Counted from the first letter of the stretch, positions 40,691-53,383 are shown. The stretch: 64,000 nt of DNA from Cololabis saira (GCF_033807715.1 NC_084587.1:10692863-10756862), one strand, 5' to 3'. The notes: a model not told the origin generated them from the sequence alone. Numbers and translations: made by a program.

Positions 40691-43600
40691 ATGGAAAAGG
40701 CCCTCACTGCTCATTCAGACGGAATTACGACGCTGGAGAACGAAGTAGCCACATTGAAGCTGAAGCTGGAGACAACCACCCAGATGAATGAGAAACTGCA
40801 CTTGGCAGTTGAAGACCTGATTTCGCACTCCAAACGACAGAACCTCCGAGTGGTCGGCATCCCAGAAGGAATGGAGGGGAACGATCCTCGACTTTTTATG
40901 ATAACTTTGTTGAAGGAGGTAGCCGGAGAGGTTCTGCTGGACACGGACTTGGAACTGGATCGGGCGCACCGCAGTTTGGGTCTGAAACCGACGCAGGGCT
41001 CCCGTCCCTTCATTGTCCGCTTCCATAGATATATCCAGAAGGAACTTGTGCTGCTGTGGGCTAAGAAGAACGGAGATGTCTCGTATCGTGGGCATCCTAT
41101 CAGGATTTTTGAGGATTTCAGCGCCACAATTGCCAGGAAGAGGGCCACCTTCAACAAAGTGAAGGCTCTGCTCTACAAAGACGGAATACGCTTTGGACTG
41201 ATATATCCAGCCCGTCTGCGAGTTACATTCAACGGTCAGACCCGTATATTTGACACCGCTGAGGACGCCGAAGGTTTCTACCGAGATAGCAGAAATAGAC
41301 TGGACTTCTATCTCCAAGAGTTAAAGTTGTTTTTTTTTCCCTTTAGCTACCTTTTTTCCTCTCCTCTATGAGGTGAAATGATTAACAGACATTTTGCTGT
41401 GTTAAACACTTATTTGAAACTTCTTAATGGAGAGCGGGGCTAACTTTTGTCGAGGTGATTTTGTTCCGATTTACTTATTTGTTTTACTTTGATAACTGAT
41501 GCAGTCTGCAGTCGGACCTGATCCTTATATTGATATATGAACGGACAGACCGTTTTATGGTTTTATGGACAGACGCGCATAGATTTCGCAGAGCAAACTA
41601 TCATTGGACTTGGGTAAAATATAATATTTGTAACGTTACTCCATCCGCGTGTGTCTTTTGAAGTGAACCCGCTGTGTTTGTCCTTTTGATAACTGAGTTG
41701 ACGTTAAAAACTGAAGGGACAAACATTTATTTTCAATGTGATCTGTTGGAGAAAATACTATTGTCCTCCGTTTATGAGACGTTCAACATTGTGGGTGTGG
41801 TGTTCTGATGTCTGTAAATTTAAGATTGTCCAAATAACGTTACATCAGTTATTTACAGAATGCAATTGTTTTTTTTCCCTTTTGAAAGATGGCGCACTTA
41901 TTCCATAAATCAGTGTAGCTTAGCATTTTGTATGGGGATTAAGATATTACAAAAGGTGTATTAATAGTATTATGTTATAAAAGCAAACTAAACCACAGTT
42001 AACCGGTGGTATATTATATTTCCTTCATCTATGTTTTAGGATGGGTTTAGGACAAGTATGTAAGTATCTTTTAAGTTTAAAGATGTCAACTAGGACATTT
42101 ATTTCAGTTGAACTGTGTGTGTGGGGCGGGGGTTATTTTCTGTTTGTTTGTTTTATCTTTTCTTTATAAGAGGAACCATCCATCCATTATCTTACCCGCT
42201 TTATCCCTTGCGGGGTCACGTGGGTCTGCTGGAGCCTATCCCAGCTCATTTTAGGTGAGAGGCAGGGGTTACACCCTGGACAGGTCACCAGTCCATCACA
42301 GGGCCACATATAAACACACAAACCATGCTAACAATCACACCTACGGGCAATTTTAGAATCATCAATTAACCTAGCATGCATGTTTTTGGATTGGTTGGTT
42401 TTTGGACTGTGGGAGGAAGCCGGAGTACCCGGAGAAAACCCACGCAAGCACGGGGAGAACATGCAAACTCCACACAGAAAGGCCCCTGCCGGGCCTGGGA
42501 GTCGAACCGGGGACCTTCTTGCTGTGAGGCAACAGTGCTAACCACTAAGCCACCGTGCTGCCTGTTTTATCTTTTCTTTATAAGAGGAACCCTTTCTTTT
42601 TATTCGTCATTGCATTTGGTTTGTTGGTGTCACTTTATTTATTTACTTAATCTGGTTAATACACAGGTGCATTAAATCATTCCAAAGGCTGTTATTCTGA
42701 TTTACTACTTACAATTAATATGGTTCAGGTAGGTGTGCTAGGAACCATCAGGTTTGTAAGCTGGAAAGTCAAGGGTTTGGGTGGGCCCATCAAAAGAGCA
42801 AGAGTATTTTCACATCTTAAGAACATGCATACGCCCCTAACTTTGACTGTCCTAATTTTATGACTTCCTTATTCTCATCAATCCCATGCCTGAACTCGCA
42901 TCATCTTATTTTTGGGGGAAACCTTAATTTAACTGTTAATCCTATTCTTGATAAATCAAACCCAAAAAATGTAACCCCTTCCAATATGGCTAGGACTCTT
43001 ACTACACTTATGGATCAAATTGGTAGTGTGGGTGTGTGGCGTTTTCATCACCCTACAACAAAAGAGTTTTCATTTTATTTGCATGTTTATCAGACACATT
43101 CTCGCATTGATTACTCTTTTTTAGACAAAATACTTATATCCTCAGTAAAATCATGTGAATACTCAGCAATAGTTATCGCAGACCACGCTCCTCTTCTATT
43201 AGATCTGCAGTTGCTTCCGAAATGTGAAAAGCGCTCAAATTGGAGATTTAATACTGGTTTATTATCTTCCGATAAATTTTGTAGATTTATTTCAGAAAAG
43301 ATTTCATTTTTCATACAAAATAATAAATCTGATTCAATCTCTCCTTCGCTTCTATGGGAAACTTACAGTGCCAGAGCAGGTAAACAGAGGAAACAGAGAC
43401 AACAAGAATTGATGGAAGCAATTTTGCATATTGACAGACAACATTCATCACCTCTTAATCCCACTCTTCAGATGGAAAGACTTAAACTCAAACTGAATTT
43501 GATTTCATTTCTACAAACAAGACAGAACTACTTTTAAGGAGAACAAAAGGAACCTATTATGAGTATGGCGACAAGGCTAGCCGACTATTAGCAAGGCAAC

Positions 43601-44526
43601 TGAAGCATCAGTCTGCCTCCAGATCAATCGCACAAATTCGGAAAGACCCTCAAACCTTAATTACAGATCCAAACAAGATAAATAATGTTTTTTCTTCATA
43701 TTATTCCAATCTGTATAAATCGGAAGCTCCATCTGCGAACACTGTAATGGATACATTTAGATCCTTGCTGGCCGGCTGGATCCCTGCCTACCAAACATTA
43801 TTTCTACTGACCAAACTGGTTTTTATAAAGGGTCGGCAGTTATCTTTTAATATTTGTCGTTTACTTAACATAATAATGTCAAAATCTGTCACAGAGTATC
43901 CTGAATTGGTGGTCTCTATGGATGCAGAGAAGGCCTTTGACCGCGTAGAGTGAGGTTAATTATTTTCAGTTCTTTCTAGATTCGGATTTGGTCAAAAGTA
44001 TATTTCATGGATTAAATTGCTTTACAGTGCCCCTACTGCAAGTGTAATTATCAACTCTACTCGGTCTGAATTCTTCCCTTTAACACGCGGTTGTCGCCAG
44101 GGCTGCCCCTTGTCGCCCATGCTTTTCGCTGTCGCAATCGAACCGCTTTCCATCGCTTTGAAGAGCTCACCGCTCTTCTCTGGTATCAATAGGAATGGGA
44201 TGGAACACAAAGTCTCGCTTCATGCGGATGACCGGTTGCTTTATATCTCTAACCCTACTGTCTGTATTAACAAGATTCTTGATATTTTACAAACTTTTGG
44301 CTCCTTCTCGAGATATAAGTTGAATATTGATAAGAGCGAGTGTTTTCCTCTCAATAATGTGGCTGAACAGATCCCGGCTCAAGCGTTACCTTTTCAACTA
44401 ACCACTTCCAAATTTAGGTATTTGGGTATTAATATTTCTCATAGTCTCCCTTTAATTTACAAATATAATATTGTGAAGTTGGTCAAAGAGATAAAATCTG
44501 ATCTTAAAGAGCATATTGCAGGTTAG
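40691..44526 (+). pseudogene. Second L1-type LINE, 5' two-thirds, broken
   Basis: 40691-41371 is an ORF1-like frame of 226 residues: coiled coil, then RQNLRVVGIPEG, DRAHRSLG and YRGHPIRIFED; the N-terminus is cut. ORF2 starts near 42740 (RFVSWKVKGLG), loses part of the endonuclease, resumes at 42860-43537 (GGNLNLTVNP, SRIDYSFLD, IADHAPLL) and ends at a stop. RT blocks follow in pieces: SMDAEKAFDRVE then a stop at 43951-43953, and 44017-44526 with GCRQGCPLSPMLF. Its active-site box reads LHADDR instead of xFADD. The ORF ends abruptly at 44524-44526. Dead. The missing 3' part resembles 61070-62508. Confidence 0.85.
42178..42562 (-). mobile_element. tRNA-derived SINE inserted in the L1 remnant
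   Basis: Minus strand: starts ggcagcacggtggcttagtg with an A-box-like tggcttagtgg and B box ggttcgactcc, i.e. a tRNA-like pol III head, and ends with a ggatggatgg tail. Flanked by a perfect 29-bp duplication (42149-42177 and 42563-42591), longer than usual. It lies between ORF1 and ORF2 of the L1 remnant. Confidence 0.88.
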
Positions 44527-45583
44527 AATTTTTTCAAAAATTATACCTGACCTTATGTGAAAATGACTATGGGAGAAGTTAATGTAGGATTTAATATGTT
44601 TTACAAGACATAAGGGCACGTATTCAGAGGAAAAAGTGGCTGATTTTAGCCATGCTCCTACAAACGCTTTTTTTTTCGAACACCGCGTCATATGACGCAG
44701 CACCAGGGAGACGTCTCCACAGCTCTGCCCCATCTGACTGTGCAGACCCCGTACACACGTAGCCGGGTATCTGCTAAACCGAAGATATTTTCCTACGTTT
44801 GGACCTGTCATCCACATGAAAACGCAAATAAACGAATGTTTAAAAAAACTCCGGGCAAAGTGAAGATTTTTGAAAACTCCGTTTTAGTAGATGTGTGTAG
44901 ACAGAGACAGAGAGCAGTTTTGCGTTTTCGAATGTCACATTATGCTCCAAAACAACAACAAATCTGCTCTGAGTCTGACGTCTAACGTGCGACCCAGAAC
45001 TACAGATGATCCACCATCTGTCCTCCAAGCTATTTATGAAATAAATGGTCTCTGCTCTTGACAGCCGTTTACTGCGTTACACCGACGCAGAGCCTACGCC
45101 GTAGGGTACGCGGCGACGCGCAGCCCTACGCCGTACCCTACGGCGTAGGGCTGCGTCGATTTAACGCGGCAGCTCCGTGGTGTGACACGGGGGGACTCGA
45201 GCTCGTTACCCGAGAAGGAGACGCCGCTCCCGGGGAATCTTCGCCGCAGAGGCGGCCTGGAGGCCGGAAGACCAGATGATCTACAGGTTTGGAATTATGA
45301 ATGTGGTCGAAAACGCAGATCTTCGGTTATGTGTGGAAGGTTTTTTTTTTTAACAACGATGTAATGTGGATACAAATTATTTTATAAACGAAGGGGGGGA
45401 AATATTCGTTTTTAAAAATACCCGGCTATTTCGGAAGCATTTAATCAGAAAAAAGAGAAGATAATAAGCCTTTTTTCTGTTTAGAAAGTACAAACGTAGA
45501 CAGATTACAAGTACTCACCCATTTTTAAGGAGTTACTTTCGGAGTTTCTTTCAGGAGCGCACGGGCGGGTGCTGCAGTGAATA
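44527..45583. other. Overlapping DNA-transposon remnants
   Basis: 44640-44990 contains cctgtcatccacatgaaaac, common in fish hAT remnants. 45011-45260 is the inverted relative of 12601-12795, with cgtagggtacg/cgccgtaccctac units and a GC-rich tail. No gene supported. Confidence 0.5.
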
Positions 45584-45725
45584 AAGGCTGATTTATGGTT
45601 CCGCGTAAAATCGACGGCGTAGCCTACGGTGTAGGGTACGCGGCGCACGCAGCGTTCGGTGCGTCGCCGCATACCCTACGCCGTAGGGTCTGCGTTGGTG
45701 TAACGCGGACACATAAATCAGCCTT
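45584..45725. mobile_element. Small palindromic element with cgtagggtacg core
   Basis: Ends aaggctgatttatg and cataaatcagcctt are inverted repeats. The core repeats cctacgccgtaggg-like words. It is a stand-alone copy of the module nested in both Harbinger-like copies. Confidence 0.75.
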
Positions 45726-46315
45726 TTAAAAAGCAAGTTTCATCTGTCAATCAAAAGAACGTGGGGGGACTAACGGGTTTCGTAATTATAAGGCTGTGGC
45801 CCGTCATATTGGTGTGAATACACATTCACAACCTCTTCAGTGTCACAACTAACATTAAAATCCATTATTTTTCCTATTGTTGAATTCACCGCGCTCCCTC
45901 CCGTTAGTCACTTCCGGTTCAACTTTTTCAGATGCGGAAGTAAAATACTCTCACAAAAACAACTCCGGAGGTCACTGTAGAATATATTTATGCGTATTTC
46001 AATGAAAATTCAGTTCCTACATTATTTTCCTACACATTGATTCACAGGGGTCTCCAACCTGCAATATGCTCTTTAATAAAGTACAAAACACCCAGAAAGA
46101 AAAAAGAGAGAACTCCACCCACACCGACCCACCACCAGTGCTTAATTTGTCAATGAAGAGGTCCCGGAACATCGAGGGGGTACCGGGGGGGGGTTCCGGG
46201 GGCCGAATATGAATATAAGTATCACAAACAGGCAGGGCGATTACCAACTGAAAAGAGGACTACTTTACCCCCAGCTTACCAAACAAACTGTCAGCCATTT
46301 TCAAGCTGTAGCTTA

Positions 46316-46729
46316 TCTTATATAATTCCACACGTGAAAGAAGTGCACATGAGTCAGAAAGGGTCGGGGTGGTTTACCATCACTAGTCTTGGGTCGGAGA
46401 GTGCGATGAGCACGGGCAAGCAGGGGCAAATCAGCCAGGCTGAGGGAGTCCATCAGCAGCTTGTAGTAAATTCTGTTGGGCCACACCTTCAGCCCCTCCG
46501 GCACACCTACCAGCCGTACGTTGTTGCTCCTTGCTCTGACCTCCAGGTCCTCACATTTAGCGGTCAGCAACTTGATCTTGGCTTTTAGCGTGGAAACTGT
46601 TGAATCCAGTGAAGTTAGCGGGTCACTGTGATCCATGCACACGTGCTGTAACTCCGCAATGGCCTGATTACGGGAGCCAAGTTTCTGTTGCATTGGTTCA
46701 ATTGCGTGCCTAAGTTCCTCTCTTACCAA
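46316..46729 (-). pseudogene. L1 ORF1 fragment
   Basis: 138 codons with a coiled-coil part and the conserved RARSNNVRLVGVPEG and LARAHRTL blocks of L1 ORF1. Both ends are lost; no ORF2 beside it. A different L1 family from the intact copy. Confidence 0.7.
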
Positions 46730-46799
46730 GGCAATGTATGCAGCTCACGAGACAATGAGTTTTGACACAACTAACCCCCCCAACTGGTTTAACATGGCC

Positions 46800-48100
46800 G
46801 GAGGTGAACTAAATTGGGCCCACACTCGGGGTCTGTGATCTTCACCTTAATGGGAGCAATAATGTCCATAACATTTAATATTTTAGCATCAAAGCTAGTG
46901 ACTCAGCGACTGAACCCCCGGACAGGGCAGGTGTTAGAGAGAAGACCTGGTTAAATGTCTCACTGCTGTTTTCAGTTACACACCGTTTTGAGACCACTGC
47001 TGTTGAGACATTTGTGTGAACTGAAATTGTCGTCTCAAAGAAAACACAGGAGTGATCAGACACGCCCATATCAGATACAGTAACCTTTAAACTCTATTGT
47101 GCGTGGCCTCTGTTACATGCTGAGTCAGCCCAAAGTTGTACAGTGTTACTCAGGTCTCTAGTCCCTTTGTCCTGACGGTTGTCCACATTGATCTTAAAAT
47201 CACCAACAATAATTTCACGGTCAAAATGAACACAGATCACTGTTGTGTATGGTTGATAACCTGTTATAGGATATACTTAGTTACACCTCAGCCAATCAGG
47301 GAGCTGCTGTTACTATGTGGCAGTACGGAAGTGAGGTCATTGAAGCTGGAAGTAAACAGTTAAAGGCAACTCACTCTCTCTATCTCATTATTATAATATA
47401 AGGTTATAATAATGTAACAATCACAGACAGCAGTTCACTGAGGTCATCAAAAAAGTCTCCAAGTTATTTGGGGCCTGTAAACATTCAGAAACAGTTCAGA
47501 AACAGAAACAGAAACATTCAGAAACAGTTCTGGATGAGGCCTGCAGCTGTAGCGGTAGCTGTAGAGCCACGTATTAAAAAGACTGAAACCTTCCAGGAGT
47601 TAACTGCTGACATTGAAATAATTCAATGAATAAGACTGCGATGAACAGTTTCACCCCTGACTTGTTAAAATTAAATCCATTGTTTAACACATCGTTTGAC
47701 CCTGTATAACGATGTTTGTCACAGTTGGATATTCATCTGCAATTTTAACAATTCTCTTCTTCAGATCATTGACCATATCCCTAGGAAAGCAGAAGACTTT
47801 ATTGTTCTAATCGCACATCATTTGTAAATCATTTACAGCAGAGTCACCCACAATCAGTGTCTCGGGCTCAGCTTTTAGCTTTCCCTGTGGCCCTTTACAG
47901 TCCTGTTTCCTCCCATGTACAGGGGTAGAACTCGTCTGTCTCGTAGGAAGTGAAGGCCAGTTGGTTTCACAGATTTCAGGTTGCTCAGCCCTGCCTGTGA
48001 TACGTCCTCCCTGTTTTAGGAGACAGGATTTACTCTTTGGTTTTGCACTGAGACAGTTCCAGGGAGGATTATCACTCCATGATTTGTTATAATGCACAGA
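46800..48100 (-). pseudogene. L2-type LINE remnant (ORF1 end and endonuclease part)
   Basis: Minus strand 47807-48097 ends in ETLIVGDSAVNDLQ, the start of the ORF1 esterase-like domain. 46875-47230 reads DFKINVDNRQDKGTRDL and GVSDHSCVFF, the late endonuclease blocks of ORF2. Many stops. 47240-47800 between them shows no recognised sequence. Confidence 0.6.
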
Positions 48101-48382
48101 CTTGGCTGTGTTATCTGTGCTCCTTAGCTGTGTGTTGCTTACTCTTAGTGTCCAGAAGCTATCACATATAAGCTCACATGGAAAGAAGGAAAAAATCTGG
48201 GAAAAATCTGCATAAAATCAATTACATAAGCAAATCAAACAGAGAGCAAGCAGAGGAAGCGTCTGAACTGTAAAGTAGAATGAGGAGGAATATAGTTTTA
48301 TTGTACGTACCGCCCAGTCCTGATCTGAACTTTGAACAAATTCCAGTTAATTTAAGATAAACGACAGTGTAAAGGTGAATGT

Positions 48383-48619
48383 TTGAACAACGAGCTGCAG
48401 CCGAAGCTTCACTCCGTCTTATTGATCACATCAACTCTGCTGTTTGACAATAATCCTGTAAATCAGAGGAAGGAACCAGAACAGAGGGAGGAAGGAGGAA
48501 AGTTCAAGCGTGACGGAGCAGAAATCCAGTCCGGAAGATTCCTGTTCGTGTCTGAAAGAAGGTCCAAGCGAGTCCATCGGGTTTTCCTCCAACAACACAG
48601 CAGAGTCTCTGAAACACTG
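48383..48619 (+). other. Possible 5' UTR exon of a TRIM-type gene
   Basis: Ends cagagtctctgaaacactg with a strong donor gtgagt at 48620. This resembles the exon end at 50572 (agagagtctggagatactg, then gtgagt), and both contain a catcaactc word. It may be an alternative or duplicated first exon of the TRIM gene at 50918. Confidence 0.4.
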
Positions 48620-48931
48620 GTGAGTCCGGCTCATCACATTTCCTGCTTCAAAAGCCTCCACCAACACGACTCTTCACTTCCACTCACACTTCATGTCAGC
48701 ATCATTCAACACACTGACTCTCATCACTATGGAAGCATGCTCATTTTCCACAATTATTCTGGACAATTTCTAAGTTCCATTCAGGAGTTTTAGATGTATC
48801 AAAAGCATATCTCTTTTTTTCTGGTTAATGTCTCGGTTTTAGACATAGAACACAAATCTTTTTGATGACATTACTACCTGGACGCTGCCCAAATACAGTT
48901 TACAGTCAGAGATGGTTCAACAATCCTAAAT

Positions 48932-50112
48932 CTATAGACGAATCCGGCGAAACCCGGAAGTCGAGCGGGCCGCCATTACTGCGGTGGCGGCTCCGCTCCT
49001 CCGCTCCAGCCCATAGACATATATACGTATGGATCTATTACTCCGCTCCCTGCCAGGCTCTCTTAATGTATTTGTATCATCGGAAAACTCCTGTCCCGTC
49101 ACGTGCATTTGTTTTGATAGTGAATGAAGACGGGACGGACTGTCAAAACCACTTTTCTGTTTCACCAAGTGAACAGACGGAACGCAAAAAAAAGATGTTA
49201 AACTGCTGGAAAGGAACTGGAATTTACCTGGATACCTTAAACAAGGAAGCCAGGGAGCGGTATATGGAGAAAATAATGATTATTAACGGTTTGATCCATA
49301 TGAAATCACTACTAGTGGAGCTCCGATGAGGATTTACTGCCGCAGTTCTGCACAACCCACGTCTTACTACCTTGTTTAGTGTTTGACAGCTGCTTTGGTA
49401 GATGTTTGACTCGCCATGTGTTTCAATAAATTAGTATAATAGTACAACATACAGTACATCTTTTTTATCACTCTTACTTCTCTTTTCTTTTTTTTTATGC
49501 TGAAGAGGCTCCGAGACATGAGCAATATTTTTGTTTTCCTCGTGAGATTATTTTTTTCTTCTGCAGCTACAAATAGAGTTAATATTTTTTCCTCAACAAA
49601 CTAGTTTTATCTGCAGATTGGGGTTATGTATGTATGTATTCTGTATCATCCGGAGCTGAGATAGTTCTGCCCTTCAATTAGAGACCTGTAATTGCGTTTT
49701 TTTTCGTCATCGGACGCCAGGCGATCAATAAAATATTATTGGATACCTAAAATTAAACAAAACATACACAGGTAATATTTAATTGTGCAGACATGCCTCG
49801 TAAGGAGAGGAGGTGGAGAGAGCTATATTACAGTGTTTAATCATACACTCCCTTATCTCCCTATTCCTCTATTCTTTCCTGCTTATCGCTCAAACAAATC
49901 ATTATTTATAAATTAACATCAGCATTAATTTAAGATACCTTCATTATTTATGGAAGGCCACTGTCTAACATCATCAATCCAGCTATAATGATGCTGTAGA
50001 GCGTCAGGTTACAATAACAGCGCTGCGGTGGCAGATTGACACCTGCCACCGCAGCAATGGCGCCGCCGCAAGATGGCGGCGCACACAAACCGGTCGCCGG
50101 ATTCGTCTATAG
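48932..50112. mobile_element. TA-flanked DNA transposon, ISL2EU-like remnant
   Basis: Inverted ends tagacgaatccggcga and tcgccggattcgtcta with TA beside each. A plus-strand frame near 49100-49329 reads EDGTDCQNHFS and LNKEARERYMEKI, like the first exon of fish ISL2EU-type transposons as I recall it. The rest of the transposase is missing. It separates the two candidate TRIM 5' UTR exons. Confidence 0.6.
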
Positions 50113-50479
50113 ACCCAACCCAGCTTCTGGATGATGTTTAGTTCATGCTGGCACTTTTGAATGACTAAAATACAACCAGAAACCTTCCTGATTAGATCCT
50201 GAAAACATCCATGAAGACTTGAGATTCCAGCACAAACAGATGTTGAACAGTTGAAGCTGAAGAGTTTAGTGTTTAACTACAAAAGGATGAACTGATGTGA
50301 GTTAGTAAAGAGTTTTCAGAAGGATGAAGACAACGACAGATAAAATCAGGTAAAACAGGCATCATGAAAAGTCAGGTGACAGTAATCAGGAAGAGCCGCA
50401 GAACTGGAAATACAGGAAAACTTCAACGTCAGGTGGTTGAGTGAATCAGAAGGTTTGTCAGAGCGACAGAAGAGCTGCA

Positions 50480-50572
50480 GCAGAGACTAAACCTGTCTGA
50501 TTCTGGGTTTCTGAGTAAATTCAGACTTCAGAGTTTGTTCTCATCAACTCAGCAGAGAGTCTGGAGATACTG
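50480..50572 (+). other. 5' UTR exon of the TRIM gene (3' border certain, 5' border guessed)
   Basis: Ends ctggagatactg with donor gtgagtac at 50573. The intron runs to the acceptor tttccag at 50902-50908, 9 nt before the TRIM ATG. Typical of fish TRIM genes with a non-coding first exon. Confidence 0.55.
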
Positions 50573-50917
50573 GTGAGTACAGAAGAAAACATTTACTGTG
50601 TTTCTGTCAGCCGGACGACAAAACTTCTTCTCTGTTTACTAAATGTTATTCTGGAAAACTCAAACTGACTCTGGTCAAAGAACATGAACGTTTAGAGGAA
50701 AATGATTCACATGAAATACTTCATTATTCTTAATAATCTAAACTTGTGTTGATGAAACGTTCCTCCTTTTACTGTCAGACAGGTGTTGTCTGTAAAGATT
50801 CATGACATTCTTTGCTCCGTCTGTTTCCTACTCTCTTGTTGTTTTTTCTCTTCTTCTTCCTCTCATTATTGCAGCTTTGATGTTTCACACTTTCTCTTTT
50901 GTTTCCAGAGATCCAAC

Positions 50918-52564
50918 ATGTCTGCTGGCAGCAACCTGAGATCTGCAGATCAGTTCCTGTGCTCCATCTGTCTGGATGTGTTCACTGATCCAGTCAGCAC
51001 ACCGTGTGGACACAACTTCTGTAAAACCTGCATCACTCATTTCTGGGATGATAATGTTCTCTACAAGTGTCCCATCTGTCAAAAGATGTTCAGTACAAGA
51101 CCTGACCTGGAAGTCAACACCTTCATCAGAGAGATAGTTTCAGAGTTCAGACGTGAAGCTGAACAGAAATCCAGCAGCAGCAGCTCAGAGCAACAAGCTG
51201 CAGAACCAGGAGAAGTTCCCTGTGACGTCTGCACTGGAACCAGACTGAAGGCCCTGAAGTCCTGCCTGGTTTGTCTGCTGTCCTACTGTGAGACTCATCT
51301 GGAGCCTCATCTGACAATGTCAGGCCTGAAAAGACATCAGCTGGTGGAGCCTGTGGAGAACCTGGAGGACAGGATTTGTAGGAAGCACGATAAACCTCTG
51401 GAGCTGTTCTGTAAGACCGACCAGACATGTGTCTGCATGCTCTGCTCTGTTTTAGACCACAAGACTCATGAGCTTGTTCCTCTGAGAGAAGAATATGAAG
51501 GAAAGAAGGCAGAGCTGGAGAAGACAGAGGCTGAGATTCAGCAGATGATCCAGAAGAGACGACTGAAGATTCAGGAGACCAAAGAGTCTCTGAAGATCAG
51601 TAACGATGCTGCAGACAGAGAGAAAGCAGAAGGTGTTCAGGTCTTCACTGATCTGAAGGAGTCTGTTGAGAGACGTCTGAAGGAGTTCATGAAGGAGATG
51701 GAAGACAAACAGAAAACTGCAGAGAAACAGGCCGAAGACTTCATCAAAGATCTGGAACAGGAAATCTGTGAGCTGAAGAAGAGGAGCTCTGAGGTGCAGC
51801 AGCTCTCACGCTCTGAAGATCAACTCCACCTCCTCCAAAGATTCTCATCCCTGAAAGATGCTCCACCCACCAAGAACTGGACAGAGGTCAGAGTCCATCC
51901 ACCTTCATATGAGGGGACTGTGGTGAGAGCTGTGGACCAGCTGGAGAAGAACCTCAGAGAAAAGATGAAGAAGCTGCTCGCTGAAGTTGAGCTGAGGAGG
52001 ATCCAGCAGTTTGAAGCTGATGTGACTCTTGATCCTGATACAGCACATCGTAAACTCATCCTGTCTGAAGATGGAAAACAAGTTCAATGTGGTAATGTGG
52101 GGAAGAATCTTCCAGATAATCCAGAGAGATTCTCTACAAATCCTTGTGTTTTAGGAAAACAGAGTTTCTCTTCAGGCAGATTTTACTTTGAGGTTCAGGT
52201 TAAAGGAAAGACTGGCTGGGATGTAGGAGTGGCCAGAGAGTCGATCAACAGGAAGGGACAAATCACAGCGAGTCCTCAGAATGGTTATTGGACTGTTCGT
52301 CTAAGAAATGTAAACAATTACTCAGCTCCTAATTATTTGCCAGTCCGTCTCCATCTCAGTTCTCCTCCTGAGAAGTTGGGGGTGTTTGTGGATTATGAGG
52401 AGGGTCTGGTCTCCTTTTATGATGTAAATGCTGCAGCACTTATCTACTCCTTTACTGGCTGCTGCTTCAGGGAGAAACTCCACCTGTACTTCTGTCCTTG
52501 TGTCAATGATGGAGGTAAAAACTCTGCTCCTCTGATCATCTGTCCTGTCAATCAAACTGTCTGA
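50918..52564 (+). CDS. TRIM-family E3 ubiquitin ligase, RING-B-box-coiled coil-PRY/SPRY, intact
   Basis: 548 residues in one coding exon. The ATG at 50918 follows an acceptor AG (50907-50908); the open frame extends further upstream, but that part is intronic. Known role: RING-dependent ubiquitin transfer, in fish often in antiviral innate immunity, with the SPRY domain binding the target. Seen: C3HC4 RING with C15, C18, C30, H32, C35, C38, C51, C54; B-box 1 at about 108-140; B-box 2 (CRKHDKPLELFC) at about 162-200; coiled coil at about 200-300; PRY at about 368-420 (VTLDPDTAHRKLILSEDGK); SPRY to the end (FYFEVQVKGKTGWDVG, EKLGVFVDYEEGLVSFYD). Length is normal. The branch (TRIM25-like, TRIM16-like or finTRIM) cannot be fixed without alignment. 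Confidence 0.93.
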   Translation: MSAGSNLRSADQFLCSICLDVFTDPVSTPCGHNFCKTCITHFWDDNVLYKCPICQKMFSTRPDLEVNTFIREIVSEFRREAEQKSSSSSSEQQAAEPGEVPCDVCTGTRLKALKSCLVCLLSYCETHLEPHLTMSGLKRHQLVEPVENLEDRICRKHDKPLELFCKTDQTCVCMLCSVLDHKTHELVPLREEYEGKKAELEKTEAEIQQMIQKRRLKIQETKESLKISNDAADREKAEGVQVFTDLKESVERRLKEFMKEMEDKQKTAEKQAEDFIKDLEQEICELKKRSSEVQQLSRSEDQLHLLQRFSSLKDAPPTKNWTEVRVHPPSYEGTVVRAVDQLEKNLREKMKKLLAEVELRRIQQFEADVTLDPDTAHRKLILSEDGKQVQCGNVGKNLPDNPERFSTNPCVLGKQSFSSGRFYFEVQVKGKTGWDVGVARESINRKGQITASPQNGYWTVRLRNVNNYSAPNYLPVRLHLSSPPEKLGVFVDYEEGLVSFYDVNAAALIYSFTGCCFREKLHLYFCPCVNDGGKNSAPLIICPVNQTV

Positions 52565-52869
52565 TCTTTGATGTCATGAGTCTTCATCAACTCTGACTGT
52601 TTATTTAAAATGATTAAAGATTCACTCTGATTGATGGAAACAAATGTTCAAGTTCCTCCAAAGTTTTTTAATCTCATTAAAGTGATTATTTTGTTTGATT
52701 GATCATATCATCGGCGTTTCTAGCTTCTTTTTAGGGGGGCTACAGCACTGAACCCTAAAAGATATGTTTTATTTTTTGTTGTACGTTTAATAAGCTAAGG
52801 AAATGTCAAAACCATATACAGTATATGGATTAAAGCACCCCATCAGCAGCACCCCATGCTACGGAAATG

Positions 52870-52874
52870 GTGTG

Positions 52875-52942
<68 letters not shown>

Positions 52943-52968
52943 TGTGTGCGTGCGTGCGTGCGCGTGTA
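52870..52968. repeat. (TG)n-(CGTG)n microsatellite
   Basis: About 20 bp of TG followed by about 80 bp of CGTG units with two interruptions, 0.3 kb past the TRIM stop. Cys/Val/Arg and Thr/His repeat frames over it are not genes. Confidence 0.95.
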
Positions 52969-53383
52969 TAAACAGACAGACAGAAAGCATCATCATGGAC
53001 ACACGCAGATGCATATACAAAATATCCAGGTTCAGGTAGGAGTGTATGATCACATGGTGTGACTTCATTTCTCGTTGCAACCAAATATTCAATTAGAATG
53101 ATGTAATATGGATCAATTTATCATTTATTAGATATAAATTATTGAATATTATATTAATTATTATATATATATTATCATATAGACTTATCATATTTGGTTG
53201 ACAGTTCAAAGAAAGAGAGGAGCAGAGAGAGGACTTTATTAGTAATTTTATTATAATTTTTTATATGAATGTAAGGGGACAGAGAAGGAGCTTACAGACC
53301 ACAAATAAGAATGCACCTACTTGTGCGGTGTCAAGGGTCATCCACCATGAGTTGCACTTCAATTTGATCAAGAAACCACACTC

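Noticed and set aside
42520..42562. Stand-alone tRNA gene
   Set aside because: The A and B boxes belong to a SINE head; the cloverleaf is not intact and a SINE body with tail and TSD follows.
50783..50917. Upstream extension of the TRIM frame by 45 codons
   Set aside because: No ATG start in this part, it is hydrophobic low-complexity sequence, and a splice acceptor sits 9 nt before the real ATG.
52803..53092. Cys/Val and Thr/His repeat ORFs
   Set aside because: Translations of the CGTG microsatellite.
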